DNA from: Cryptomeria japonica
Taxonomy: Eukaryota > Streptophyta > Pinopsida > Cupressales > Cupressaceae
Length of the DNA stretch: 64,000 bases
Assembly (NCBI RefSeq): GCF_030272615.1
Contig: NC_081412.1
Location: forward strand, 18,081,932 to 18,145,931
Direction: 5' to 3'
Shown: in pieces, positions 10,713-21,936 of the stretch
How the letters are laid out: each line of letters begins with the position of its first letter
Numbering within the stretch: position 1 is the first letter of the stretch
Program-made: the position numbers and the translations under genes
The notes under the pieces: generated by a model
The model's input: the letters and a program-made list of their open reading frames with translations, nothing else
What the model was told of the DNA's origin: nothing
Databases searched by the model: none

Positions 10713-12209
10713 TGTTGATTAATGATGAACAGTTAGTACCAGACCGGTACTGAGAGGGGGGGTGAATCAGTACAGTCAAAAACACTTTCCTAAAACCGGT
10801 TAGATAGTAAACACTGCAAATGACTGGAAAACGGTAACACTGGTCTGAAACAGAGTACAACCGGTAAAGCTAAGAATGACTGTGATAAGAATTAATCGGT
10901 TAATCACTTAGCTTTCCACTCAACTTAATACTACACTTCCATTTCACCCTTATGCATGAATAGGTAATCTATCATCAGAAATATAATAACAGCTAGTTCA
11001 ACATGATTTACCTTCAGACACAAATCACTAAAACCATCACATGAAAAATACCACACATGACACACAGATTTTTCACATGGAAACCCAACTGGGAAAAACC
11101 ACGGTGGGGATGAATACCCACAAGCTGTTTTTGAACTCTTTAGAAGTTCGCTCTGTTAGGAGCCTAGTTCAGTTAAAGACTTATTACAATAGGTTCTGTT
11201 AGGAACTGATCCTGCTAGGGATCACCCGGTTAAGGGTTAAACCATGTTAGAGGTTACCTTGTTAGAGGATTTCAAGAACCCAATGAATTTGAGTCACCTT
11301 GTTAAAGGATTTACAACAAGCTGGTTAAAGCTACCCTATTAAGGGATTTTCCAACTATTGAGGTGGTTAGAGATCAATAGGTATCATAATGATTTGATAA
11401 CAACACTCAATGCCAATGAAGATCCGCTTTAGTTCCTCTTCTCCTTCTGCACTCACACTCTACAGGTATCAATCCTCTTATCTAGTCTGGCAAGAATCGC
11501 GTATCTCTGCGCTTAGATACACACAACATTTGCCAACAACCTCAAAAAGAAACACAACATCGACCTTATAGGAAACAGATAGGTCGGTAGCATAAGCCCT
11601 AAACCCTAAACTTTTTAGATTAAGCAATTCAAATTGTTCAATCTTGACTGTTGAGCATATTGCATAAAATGCAATAGTCTTGAACCGATCTCAAGACATT
11701 CTCCATCGTTTGTTCTCCACCGCATTCATGGCGGCTGATAACCCATCACACGTTTTCACCATTTACAGACTTCGCACATTCCTGAGGTAGATAGGAGCAA
11801 TCTCCTTCATGCAAGAACCTTCACGCGCATAAGGGTAACATGGCAACATGATTTGTTCTTCGTTATAATGGTAACTCATCACACAATGTCATTGGTTGAG
11901 TCACATAGGCTTGGAACACATCAACTGGAAACCCTGAAGTTGAGACTACCAACCGCTAGTCATACAAAGCTTTCATGTATCGGTTCCCATACCAACATAT
12001 CGGTTCACCATCATACTGCTTCACTTTAGCACATATACCAGTTCACAATCATACCGCTTCACTTTAGCACATATACTGGTTCACAATCATACCGGTTCTC
12101 TTGCCAATTGCAAACTTCAATACACTGGTTCACTCTTCAGCATATTGACATCAATGACAACATACAATGTCATCATGTCTTCATACTACCGGTTCACATA
12201 ATGCCAACA
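10713..12209 (-). mobile_element. Solo LTR of the copia-D family inside gypsy F
   Basis: A 1497-bp copy of the copia D LTR (compare 49217-50704) is flanked by the 5-bp TSD CCTTT (10708-10712 and 12210-12214). It starts TGTTGATTAATGATGAAC and ends ATGCCAACA on the plus strand. It includes the G-rich box (10751-10767), the segment AACCCAACTGGGAAAAACCA and the telo-box-like CCCTAAACCCTAAAC (11597-11611). With no internal sequence and an intact TSD, it is best explained by LTR-LTR recombination after insertion. It is younger than gypsy F. Confidence 0.93.
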
Positions 12210-12214
12210 CCTTT

Positions 12215-13045
12215 CAAAGGTGAATCAGGTAGCTTCTAATTTTAATCAAAACTAGTAAGGGATTCGTTCAGTGCGTCGGGGTATAAACTCAATTAAGAGG
12301 TCTCCCAGCCTTGAAAACCAAGGTTTGATATACCTGAAGGTACGGAGGAGAGCTATTCCCGAGCACTGCTGTTGACTTGATTTTCATCAAATCACGTCTA
12401 TTTTATAGAGGGTTGGAGTACTTGGTGTTAGCCATTCCCACTTGGGTTGTTCCCCTCTCATCGACCTTAATGGCTTTGGCCTTATAGGCTCCTCAAGAGG
12501 GCAAGTCCGCTAAAGATATGCACTATTGAAAGCAAAAGATGAGTTTGGCTTTCTAATCACCTAATAAAGGTAAGAGCATAGTCGCCTATCATCAAAACAC
12601 ATAAGACATGTTTGTTCATTTCCATTAGCAAAATAAGTGTGCCTAGAAAACTTAAAGAAGACACACAATTTGGTTGAGTCCTCCTAGACAACCTACAAAA
12701 CAGATACGTTAGTAGTCATGATGTGTTTTGATGAAATGAAGCTTTGACAAGTATAATATTTGACAATTGTCCTGCAAAAACTAGTTAGGCTGCCGAAAAA
12801 CTCACAAACAGACCAGGGTTAACATTAGTAATAATCAAGTTGAAGCATGAAAACCTTAAAATGCAATCTATTTTGAAAACACAAAAGAAAAAATTCGTAC
12901 AACAATTCTCACCTGATCATACGAGGGCACAAAGGAGCTTGTACGAGATAGAAAGGGAACTCATATGAAATTCTGAATCAGACCCGGCCAGAAACCTAAT
13001 AGATTAAAAATTTGATGATGTTAAGAGGCAAAAAATGAGATTTCT
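12215..13045 (-). other. Gypsy F 5' leader, non-coding
   Basis: This stretch lies between the solo LTR and the primer site and has no supported ORF. Words related to the 64-bp repeat (TTCGTACAACAATTCTCACC, TTGTACGAGA) occur near 12895-12945, which suggests that the repeat array was once more extended in the leader. Confidence 0.5.
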
Positions 13046-13064
13046 GGCCCCACAGTGGGCGCCA
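13046..13064 (-). other. Primer-binding-type site of gypsy F
   Basis: On the minus strand, three bases after the LTR end, the sequence reads TGGCGCCCACTGTGGGGCC. The TGG start and GGCGCC core are usual for plant gypsy primer sites complementary to a tRNA 3' end. I did not assign the tRNA. Confidence 0.7.
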
Positions 13065-13067
13065 AAA

Positions 13068-14220
13068 TGTCATGCTTGTGAAGTGTAATACGTGCAGCTG
13101 CAACACAAACACTCAATAGATCATTACAAGCATGGTTAGAAAATAATAAACAAATAAAAGATGAACCATGACAAAGCGACCTATCGGCTCCTAAGAGATG
13201 CGAGTATGGATTTTCTTTCAGATCTGGATAAGAAATCCCAGTGACTTGACTACACCTAGATGGAGGATTTGAAATGATAATGATCTGCAAGCTAGATGAG
13301 ATCGATAATGCTAGATTGATCCAAGAGACTAATTAAGCTAATAATATGCATGATTAAGCAATGATGATGATGCAATTAAGCTAGAAAAGAGATTGATTAA
13401 GCTACATGATTTAACACTTATAATAGAAAATGATCAAATTAAGCTAATGCAATTGCCTATAACAATGCTCAAATGATATGCCTATAATAACAATGCCTAA
13501 ATTGATAATGAGATGGGATCCTTTGTGCTCCAAAATGGGGGATATTTATAGGATTTCCAAGGCTAGGGGTGAGGTGGCAGGAATCAACGGTCAAGATTGA
13601 GTCTGAAGATATCAAGGGTGAAATTGGAGGAGGCTGGAGAAGAGGTTGGAGGAAGGGACACTTGTCATCTCTGTGGTGACAAGTGTCAAGAAGCCTTGCT
13701 CATGAGAGGGAAAGTGTCCAAGAGAGAAGACATCTAGCCAAAGTGCCATGTGCCCTAAGGGAAGAATATCCACACCATAGGAGGTTAAGATAAGGAGGTT
13801 AGAATGTGCAAGATAGGATAGGGTTAGGCAAACCCAAGGTTAGGTGGAATGGGTTAGGTTAGAGGGATGGCTAGGTTAGGTGGTTATAAGTTAAGAGGCA
13901 TGTGGGTAATTTGAATTTAAAAATTATAATAATAAGAAAGACTAATTAATTTTCAACAACTCATAAATTGATTTGTTTTAATTAATTAGAGGATTAGAAG
14001 AATTGATTAAAATGGGGGGGAGGATTAATTAATTTGAATTAATTAATCAAAAGGGACTATTGAAATGAACCTATTAAATAAATCCTTAGATTTATTAATA
14101 AGTAGATGAAAGGGAGAATTTAATCAAATTGCTAATGAATTCAATTAAATTAGGAAGGGGGATTAATTAAATAAATGCTTATTTAATTAATTATCTTCAC
14201 ACCATTTTTAGGTGTATACA
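13068..14220 (-). repeat. Right LTR of gypsy F (5' LTR in element orientation)
   Basis: A 1153-bp partner of 3035-4175 with the same ends (TGTCATGC...GTGTATACA on plus). The TSD copy ATTAT follows at 14221-14225. A TATA-like box on the minus strand sits at 13542-13551. Confidence 0.92.
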
Positions 14221-14225
14221 ATTAT

Positions 14226-17200
14226 TATATTACATTATATATTATATAATTTATTTTTTAATTTAAAATTATCTATAAAAATTCAGATATCCGATTTTCT
14301 TAGGTGTTTACCATGCCAAGGTGTACTGACACCTAGGCCAAGCAAAAATTCAACACGGATTTTCGCATTTTTAGGCGAGTGGAGAAGGCTATTTTTTTCA
14401 CATCGCCACTTTTTGGCCCCCCATGATCCCGCACTAACCCAATACTTACAACCTAAATTGTTAAGTTGTGCATGAGGATGTAACTAGCATCAAACAATTT
14501 GACCATTTGTGATGAATAAATTTGTTTGTTAAGGGTACTACCTCAACACTTGGTTGTGATGGATCATTGTGATATACTAAATATTAGTGCATTATAATTA
14601 AGGATGGAGTGGTTGGCATCTATCCTCACAAATGGGTCAATGAAATTTGAACAAAAAAATTAGTGGATATGCTAAAACTAGTGCATGTTTTAGCATTCTT
14701 ATATGTGATACTTTTTTGATACATTATTTTTTAATTTTTTAATTTTTCTATTATGTTAGTTTCTATATTTTTCATGTTTTGTGGATAGAACACACAATTG
14801 CATTTGTATAATGTTAGTGTCAAAATCTACCTATTTGTGTGCATGTGTGATACATAACACCTAGTTATAGATAAGATTATATGAATTTATAAAAATGCAT
14901 GCATATAATTAGAGATAACCATATATAGACTATATTTAGGGATACACATTTTAGCATACATGTGACTTGAAGTTTACTATAAGAAATACTACACTATATT
15001 TAGGTTTGTGCATGATTTTTTATATATTTTAAGTGGTGCTAGAGTGCAAGATCCTATGTATACCTCATAACTACAGTTATTTTAAAAATCATTCCATCCA
15101 CTTCTTATCACAATTTTGATTTGTAATATTAAAAATTGTTCATCCTTTTTTAGTAAACAAATGTATGGACTAGCTTAGCATGAGGATTTATAGTGTGCAT
15201 GGCACAATAGAAGTAGAAGAGATCCATATGCTTTAAAATTTACTAGGAGATATAATAGATTCCATGTAAAAATCAAATGCAAAAAAAGACAAACCAGATG
15301 CAAAATAAATTACAAACAAAATGCAAAACATGAAAAATACTAAGAAGAATAGGTAACATGGAACCTAGATGTGATGTGGATGGTGATGTAGCTCATCGCT
15401 CTCTTGGGGTTTGGCTCATCGTTTTCAAGTGGGTTTTGGCTCTCGATGTCAAAAATGACAATGAAACTGTTATTTTTGACAATTATAAACTCTTTATAAA
15501 AAATATTAAAAAATGGGTTCATGTGAAGGGGTTATTTGAACGAATCCATTCTTTATTAACAAAAAAAATTGATTGATAGGCTTTTGAGTGAACCCTACGT
15601 GGAGAGTGGGTTCGCTTGAAGGGGGGTGTTCAAGTAAACACCCCAAGGATGTTCGAAAAAAAGTATCCCTTTGTTTGAAGGTGTTCAAAAAATTGTTAGC
15701 AATTGACAAGTTTTTTTCATGAGAAAAATTGTAACTCAGTTATGTGGGATGACCCTCTATTATAGTCAAGTTGTTTAATTTATTTTTTAGGTATGCATTT
15801 CATAAAATATCCTCAATATCTATAATTATTATAACAATTGAAATCATCTTCATTATTAGAATTTATCTCATGTATTTGAGAAAGCTTGTGATTAATTTAT
15901 ACATATAAAACATACCAATAAAGTATCTTATAGAATTTCTCAAATTTTAATGTTATAACTATCTCACTAAATAAAAATATTCAATTATGTTTCTCTATTT
16001 TTTGACAATTGTAGTACAAAATTTAAAATATAAGCCTCATTCTTATGGATTAAACCAAAAAGAAACGAAAAAAAAAAATTTGGAAAAAAAAAAAAATTAA
16101 AAGAAATTAAAGGTTGAGCAAAAGAAAATATCAAAAACTCAATCTTCTTAGGTGACTCAACTAGCTTCATTGAGGCTATTAATGCCTTGATAGCAGTGGA
16201 GCTATACCTTGATGGGAATAGAGATATCTTTGATATGGCTATAAATGCCTAGCTATTGGTTGAGCAATGTCCAAGCATGTGGCAACATGGACGGACTAGA
16301 TGAATGCCTTTACTATATAGATCTATGATTGGTTGTGAGTGAACTAGTCTTTTTTTTTTTTTCCTAATGATTGATTTTTAATTGGTTATGTGAGGACGAA
16401 ACTCACTAACTTGCACACATTTTCAAAAGTTCCTCTCCAACCTCTCAATATGTCAGGATGAATTTCCTTCGTGTTGAGTTTTTTTGAAAAACTTGAACTA
16501 TGCAAAATATTGATTTATGGGTTATTAAGGAGATTCACTTATCTTGGAATGTGCAAGAACATTCTTCAAGAGTTTCCATTTGTTTGTGCCTTGCAACATA
16601 ATTTATAACTTTTAATAAAATTAGGGAAGCCCCTTTCTTGGTGACTATCTTCTTAAGCCATTAACTTGTACAAAACTTAGTTGGAGGACCTAATGTGATT
16701 TGAAGTATTTCCAATTTGAGTTTGTTTCCTATGGTATCCCTACTAATATCTAACTAAAGGCAATGTTTCAGCTCAAGCTATTATTATCCTCTAATCACGT
16801 CTTTGCTTTACTTCATTAAATTTGATTGCTTTCTTGTGTTTGTTAGTTTTGCGTAAAAAAATAAAAAAATTAAAGTCAAAATTGATTAAACTAAGAAATG
16901 TGAATACAAGACTCAAAATTATCTTATTTAGATATTTGGTGATCTTATCATCCAAGCTATCTATCATTTTATACTTCAAAAAAATTATCAAAATTTAAAT
17001 TTTTGGATGATGAAATTATTATTTAAATTTTTTAATAATTTTTATGATATACGATAAAAATTAACGAATTGTAATAACAAAAAATACAATTAAATATATT
17101 AGTACTATTTTTTTATAAATATAAAACTTAAATAAAAAATCATTTCACATACAACACCCCTTCAATTTTATAAATTTTGGTTTGCTTTTAAGATATCATA

Positions 17201-17239
17201 TTTTTCGTCTCTTCGTTGTAGTCATCAAGTTCAACCCAA
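14226..17239. other. AT-rich intergenic DNA, nothing recognised
   Basis: About 3 kb with several homopolymer A/T runs and only short open frames (e.g. 15340-15709 on either strand) that show no family motif. Scattered C-rich pieces such as CTTGAAGGGGGGTGTTCAAG (about 15615-15635) are small inverted repeats. On the minus strand it lies downstream of the resistance-gene fragment. No LRR-coding sequence was found in it. Confidence 0.5.
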
Positions 17240-17645
17240 TCATCGATCCTCATAAATGTAACCAGAGAAATCATCAATATAATTCTCATCAGGCTCAACC
17301 CAATCATCAATATAATTCTCATCATCATCTTTTTCATCCTCTTCATCGTCATCATCAATATAATTCTCATCATCATATTTTTCATCCTCTTCATTGTCAT
17401 CAGGCTCAACCCAATCGTCAATATAATTCTCATCAACAGTATCTTCATTTTTGACGACAGTGGTCTTGGCAGACCCTCCCATTACTTTATCTCTCATCTG
17501 CCCATTCCTTTGGCAATGGCTGTGGAAATCTTTCACAGACTCATCAAGTCCCACCTCACATTTTGCAACTTCCAAGGGAATTTTTCTCTGTTGCTTCTCT
17601 TTAACCACGGCAGACACGACTTGATTACACAGCTTGCCTAGGTCG
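17240..17645 (-). pseudogene. TNL-like gene fragment, exon 2 (NB-ARC entry, degenerate P-loop, acidic repeat)
   Basis: On the minus strand a pyrimidine-rich tract ending TTTTCAG (AG at 17646-17647) precedes a frame in phase with exon 1. It reads LCNQVVSAVVKEKQQRKIPL and LEVAKCEVGLDESVKDFHSH, the kind of linker that joins TIR and NB-ARC in plant TNL proteins. Then comes VMGGSAKTTVVK, which resembles a P-loop (GxGGxGKTT) with Ala replacing the last Gly before Lys. The usual NB-ARC does not follow. Instead there is an acidic repeat built on DENYIDDWVEPD (about 17250-17445) and a stop at 17240. RNBS, GLPL, MHD and LRR motifs are absent. I infer a truncated or rearranged resistance gene; it may never be translated, because exon 1 is frameshifted. 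Confidence 0.7.
17250..17445 (-). repeat. Acidic-coding tandem repeat in the TNL-like exon
   Basis: Plus-strand words CAATATAATTCTCATCA and GGCTCAACCCAATC recur at irregular distances, with two longer units built on TTTTTCATCCTCTTCATYGTCATCA. On the minus strand they encode repeated DENYIDDWVEPD and DDEEDEKDDD. The repeats stay in one frame, so they were expanded as coding or at least frame-preserving units. Confidence 0.8.
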
Positions 17646-18138
17646 CTGAAAATAGGAAAAGCGAAAGCAAAAATATAATTAAAATGAGATTGTAAATAAT
17701 TGAAGTTGTTTTCCTATTAACTTTACAAAATTACAAACTTTTATTGAATAAAAAACACATAGAGACCTGAGTACAATACAGCATAACGAGCCAGAGCCTT
17801 AAAAAACAATTCAGAGAAAGAAGCACAAGTATGAAAATACTTGATACACATTAAAAGGAAGAGAACAATTACCTAGTGCCACAACAGAAGCAAGTGTAAT
17901 TTCCATTTAATCTTCAGGACTATAGGAAAGTTCCAACCACAAATCCCAATGCAAGAGTCAAGAATCAGAAGAGGATGGGAAGTCTGTTAGCAAGGGTTGT
18001 GCAGGTTATAATGCCTAGAACAAGATCTGGAAGTTAAAATACTTGATTTCATTCCAGAAGAAAAGCATCCTCGAAGAAAATAGTCCTTCCATTTTTAGTC
18101 TCAATTTCCCAGTATTTTTTCTAGGGTGAAGTATAAAA
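17646..18138 (-). other. Remaining native intron of the TNL-like gene (3' part)
   Basis: About 490 bp of AT-rich sequence lie between the exon 2 acceptor and the copia A insertion. Together with 26403-26495 it makes up the original intron of roughly 0.6 kb, a common size for the intron after a TIR exon. Nothing else was recognised. Confidence 0.6.
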
Positions 18139-18454
18139 TGTTGGGATGTGAAGTCCCGCAAATACATGTCATTGTCTCGCTTCTAAAAGTTCCAATGTAA
18201 ACAAAATTCAGGTGATGCCCCGTAATGCAAGCCTGGAATTACGTCAGGACAACTTAGCATACTCGTATAATCGGTTGCAGAGTCCACTATATATTGGTTT
18301 GTTTGTAATGCAAAATTAGTGTTGTGGTTAATAAAAAAAATTCTTCTGTTTTGGTGGACGTAGGCAGATTGTCTAACCATGATTTTCTGTGTCTCTATTT
18401 TTCTTGCATAAATTATCATTTGCTGATCTATTTATGCTCTCTGTAAATCTTGCA
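18139..18454 (+). repeat. 5' LTR of copia A
   Basis: A 316-bp LTR, TGTTGGGATGTG...CTTGCA. Its partner at 26048 is 355 bp; it is longer by a short internal duplication around AAACAAAAT and by extra sequence near 26310-26350. The primer site follows after two bases. Confidence 0.93.
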
Positions 18455-18456
18455 AC

Positions 18457-18469
18457 TGGTATCAGAGCT
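18457..18469 (+). other. Primer-binding site of copia A (tRNA-iMet type)
   Basis: TGGTATCAGAGCT starts two bases after the LTR end. This sequence is complementary to the 3' end of plant initiator Met tRNA, the usual primer of copia elements. Confidence 0.92.
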
Positions 18470-18780
18470 ATAAGAAGATCTGTAGTTGACAGAAAATCAG
18501 CAGAAGTCCAGCCAACATAGGAGGGAGGATAGCTGTGTTGGAAGATCATGGAAGATCACGAGCAGATTTGAAGCATGCTATTGAGAAGAACAAGGTGACG
18601 CAAAAAGTCATATCCTTGCCAGTTGTGGAGGAGATCACAGAAGTCTCTTTTGATTTGTCTTGATCTTTCTCCTGTGCTTTGCACTACCTGAAGCTGTGGT
18701 AAAAACCAGTATCTTAGTCTGGACCTCTTTTGGGAGAGACCAACCATTATTATAGATGCCAACAAAGATCACTGTTTCTA

Positions 18781-20118
18781 GAGATGAGTATAACAAGAAT
18801 CACAAGAAATGGAGAATTGAAAAAAATTTTAGGCCAAAACTTCGGAATGTGGAAATTGCATATGTTGGCATTGTGGTAAGGAGGGTCAATTGAAGAAAAA
18901 TTGTCGGACTTTCCAGAACAAGAAGAAGGTTGAAAATCAATCTAAAGATAATGAGTTAAATACAACTTCTAAAGAAGACATGCTAATTATCTTATTTTAT
19001 CTTCAATTGAAGTTGCTATAGATGCTTGGATACTTGACTCAGGAGCATCGTTTTATGCAACGTCTTCACGAAACTGTTTTAGAAATTACAGAGCAGGTAA
19101 TTTTGGTAAGGTTTATCTTGATCATGACGAACCTTCTAATATCACTCGAAAAGGAGATGTTCTATTGAAGATGAAGAATGGTAACATTTGGTTGTTGAAA
19201 TATGTGAGACATGTTCCTCAACTTAGAAGGAAACTAATTTCAGTCGGGCAATTAGATTCTCTTGGATATAATGTTACGTTTCGAGCAGAAGCATGGAAGG
19301 TAACAAAAGGAGCATTGGTCATAGCAAGAGGAAGCAAATCTGGTACATTGTATGTACCAGATGGTCAGATTGAAGTGGGAGAAACAATGGCAGTCGTAGA
19401 TAGCACAACAGAACTTTGGCATAAAAGGCTCGGACACATGAGCCAGAAGGGTCTTGAGATTTTGAAGGATCAACTTCTAGGTTTGAAAGTAGTGGATATG
19501 AAGTTCTGTAAACATTACATCTATGGAAAGCAAAAGAGGACAAGATTATCTAAAAGGGAACACAAGATGAAGACACGACCATTGGAGCTAGTTCATTTGG
19601 GTGTCTTCAAACCCACAAAAGTAGCATCTATTGGAGGATCCATTTATTTTGATACTTTTTTGGATGATTGCGCTAGGAAGGTTCAGGTTTATATGATGAA
19701 AAAGAAGTTTGAAATTTTTGGCATATTTAAAACCTTCAAAGCACTTGTTGAAAACCAAACTGGTTATAAGATTAAAAGTTTTAAAATTAACAATGGAGGT
19801 GATTGAAAACCAAACTGGTTATAAGATCAAAAGTTTTAAAACTAACAATGGAGGTGAGTATTGTTTGAAAGAATTTGATTAATATTGTGCAAAAAATGGT
19901 ATTTAGAGAATCAAGATTGTTCTCTTACACCACAAGAGAATAGTGCTACAGAATTATTAAATAGAACAATTATGGAATGAGCACATAGCATGCTCTCAAA
20001 TGTAGGACTACAAAAAGAGTTTTGGGCAGAAGTAGTAAATACATCAGTAAACCTAATTAATAGAGCACCATCCACTCAGCTAGAATTTTGAGTTCCAGAT
20101 GAAAAATGGTTAGGTAAG
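18781..20118 (+). pseudogene. Copia A gag-zinc knuckle, protease and integrase (first part)
   Basis: A gag start motif (GQNFGMWKLHM, about 18830-18865) runs directly into a zinc-knuckle-like segment in another frame (CWHCGKEGQLKKNC, where Gln sits at the expected His). About 200 gag codons are missing. The protease has an intact DSGA motif (AWILDSGASFYAT, about 19022). Integrase follows in 19165-19806: the HHCC region reads LWHKRLGHMSQ with FCKHYIYGK, where the last Cys is Tyr. The first catalytic Asp region reads LVHLGVFKP, with Gly instead of Asp. A 55-bp tandem duplication (19750-19859) and a TGA near 19978 break the frame. The ORF is cut by element G after 20118. Confidence 0.9.
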
Positions 20119-21281
20119 TGTAGCATCCTAAAATTGTGACACTTGCAATTTCGACTGCATTTGGGTCTTCGCGATGGCGATGCAACACGGAACCTGAATG
20201 GAGACCCCGAAACTTGTTCATGACATCAAAAACTGCATTTTTCAGCACCCTGGCCTGATCCTCCTTGCACCCTGCTGTCCGTGGAGGTGGGACCATGGCA
20301 CCCAGCGCCCTGGTCCCTGGCCCTATTTTGGGCCCGGTCTCTTATGGGGCTTCGGGTCTTTTAATTTGCAAATTGGAAAATATTGTTTCCTGGTCGGCCT
20401 AAGATCGGAAAAATCAGTTTATCAACCCTAATTGGCAAGTATATAAACTACATTTCCTCTCCCATTTTGGTAGATGGAAAAAAGGCGGAAGCGATATTCA
20501 AACATTCAAGCATTCCTTCAAGCAATTGATCATCCTAAGTCTCCATTCAAGGCTAAGTGTTGCATTCAAGACAAGGATTCAACCATTGAAGAGGAGATCA
20601 CTTACAACATACAACATACAACAACATTTACACCTTCGCATCTAAGAATACAAACATTCTTACAACAAGGTATCAGTACTTGTTTACATTACAAACATTT
20701 ACATTTACAACATTCTCATTTCTTGGTTAATTCCAAAACCGGGGTTTGACCTAAGGGCAAACCCCTAATCCCTAACACCCCAATCATCCTCTCTTTTCTG
20801 TGTGTAGGTTGTAGGTACGCGGCTGTAATTGAAGATCTGGAATCCTTGTGCAGAGACGAACAGATCCCCCTTCGTTTCGCGGATTTTTCGGAGGACCGTG
20901 TGCACGTTGGGCGCCATCGTCCCGTCAACTTTCGCTCAAATTTGCAGGACAGCACTGTCTCGACATTTTACTGCTAATTCCAGGTCCGCAGCTTCATCCT
21001 ATATTCCTATCTCTGTTTATAAGCGAATCTTTCTCACTTCACATGCATTCCTAGCTCAATCCTTCTATCTACATTCTTTACAAAAGAGGGTATCCTTGAT
21101 GTCTCAACCCTTGAAACTCATTTAAAATCCAATTTTGCATTGTGTGGGATTGGATCTTGTGGGTTTCAACCCCTCTTTTGAATGTAAAGTCTCCCCTAAG
21201 TGAAAACCGTCAACCTTAGTGACCTCCTTTCTCTCTCCTTGGAGTGGTGGGGGGAACACTTAGGGTTCGCTCGCGATTTTC
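20119..21281 (+). repeat. 5' LTR of element G, 3' end truncated
   Basis: Starts TGTAGCATCCTAAAATTGTG and aligns with 22726-23936 up to CTCGCGATTTTC. The final bases CGCTTTACA present in the other LTR are missing. Confidence 0.9.
20439..20448 (+). promoter_or_regulatory. TATA box in element G LTR
   Basis: GTATATAAAC lies in the LTR about 320 bp from its start. The same sequence is at 23078-23087 in the other LTR. It is a strong match to a plant TATA box and likely the U3 core promoter. Confidence 0.6.
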
Positions 21282-21936
21282 TAAAAGTAGGCCTATACCT
21301 CTTCGTCATGATGGACTTGGTCTCCTTCCTAAACCAAATATTCCTCCTTTATACGGAGCAGTTCCTCCTCCTTCCTCTTATGGAGAGAAGAGACCTTCCT
21401 CTTCTCCTATTATCCAGCCTAAGAGACCACAACCTAAACACCCAAGTGATAAGGATGAGAACATTCCTCCTCCTTAATCTTCTCCATTTCCTACTAAAAC
21501 TAGACGAAATCGTTCTGTGCGTGAACGCCGACGAAAGCGTCGTCTTAGAGCTCAAGCAGCTGCTTCTCAAACTTTGCAATCTCCAAAAATACCTTCAACA
21601 AGCATTATTCCATTTTCTCCAAAATCTCCTAAACATAAGATGCATGATGGTTTTGATCCCGTGCGAGTTAAAGATCCTATTTTTATAAATCTTGATGATG
21701 ATATGGATGAAAATGTTATTCATGATGAAAATGTTACTTCTCTTGCTTCTGATAGTGAATATGAATATATTGATGTTGATAACCATTTATCTAACGAATT
21801 TTCTAAAGCACCTATCCTAGCTCCTAGACAAGAACAACATGGCTTGGAACATGAACATAGCCCTTGTTTGGATCTTGTGATAGCTCCATCTGCTGTGTTG
21901 AATGTTCCTCCTCTAGCGTGTTTCCTGCCTTCCTAA
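21282..21936 (+). pseudogene. Element G internal ORF remnant (Pro-rich then Arg-rich, acidic tail)
   Basis: One frame runs from the deletion point to a TAA at 21934-21936, with a single in-frame TAA near 21475. It starts PLRHDGLGLLPKPNIPP, has a Pro/Ser/Lys-rich stretch, then a basic stretch RRNRSVRERRRKRRLRAQAA and an acidic part FINLDDDMDENVIHDENV. I recognise this kind of tail as lying downstream of integrase in some plant gypsy elements but cannot assign a function. It probably represents the 3'-most ORF of a larger parent element. Confidence 0.55.

Larger units (their letters stand above)
3035..14220 (-). mobile_element. Ty3/gypsy LTR retrotransposon 'gypsy F' (Tat-like, internally deleted, minus strand)
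   Basis: Two direct LTRs (3035-4175 and 13068-14220), a 5-bp TSD ATTAT on both sides, a polypurine tract next to the left LTR and a primer-binding-type site next to the right LTR define a complete element transcribed from right to left. The coding remnants are collinear with gypsy C of this window: protease region, then RNase H, then integrase. The gag core, most of RT and the first RNase H are missing, so this copy cannot move by itself. A solo copia-type LTR (10713-12209) lies in the leader. Without that insert the element is about 9.7 kb. Protein fragments carry many stops and frameshifts. The Tat-type assignment comes from similarity to gypsy C, including an archaeal-type RNase H segment. 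Confidence 0.9.

Noticed and set aside
17182-17454. His-rich plus-strand ORF (HQYNSHHHLFHPLH type)
   Set aside because: It is the antisense of the acidic repeat in the TNL-like exon, whose minus-strand frame connects to a splice acceptor and an NB-ARC-entry sequence.
20716-21125. ORFs repeated at 20829-21125 and 23494-23771
   Set aside because: They are identical because they lie in the two LTRs of element G, not because they are a duplicated gene.
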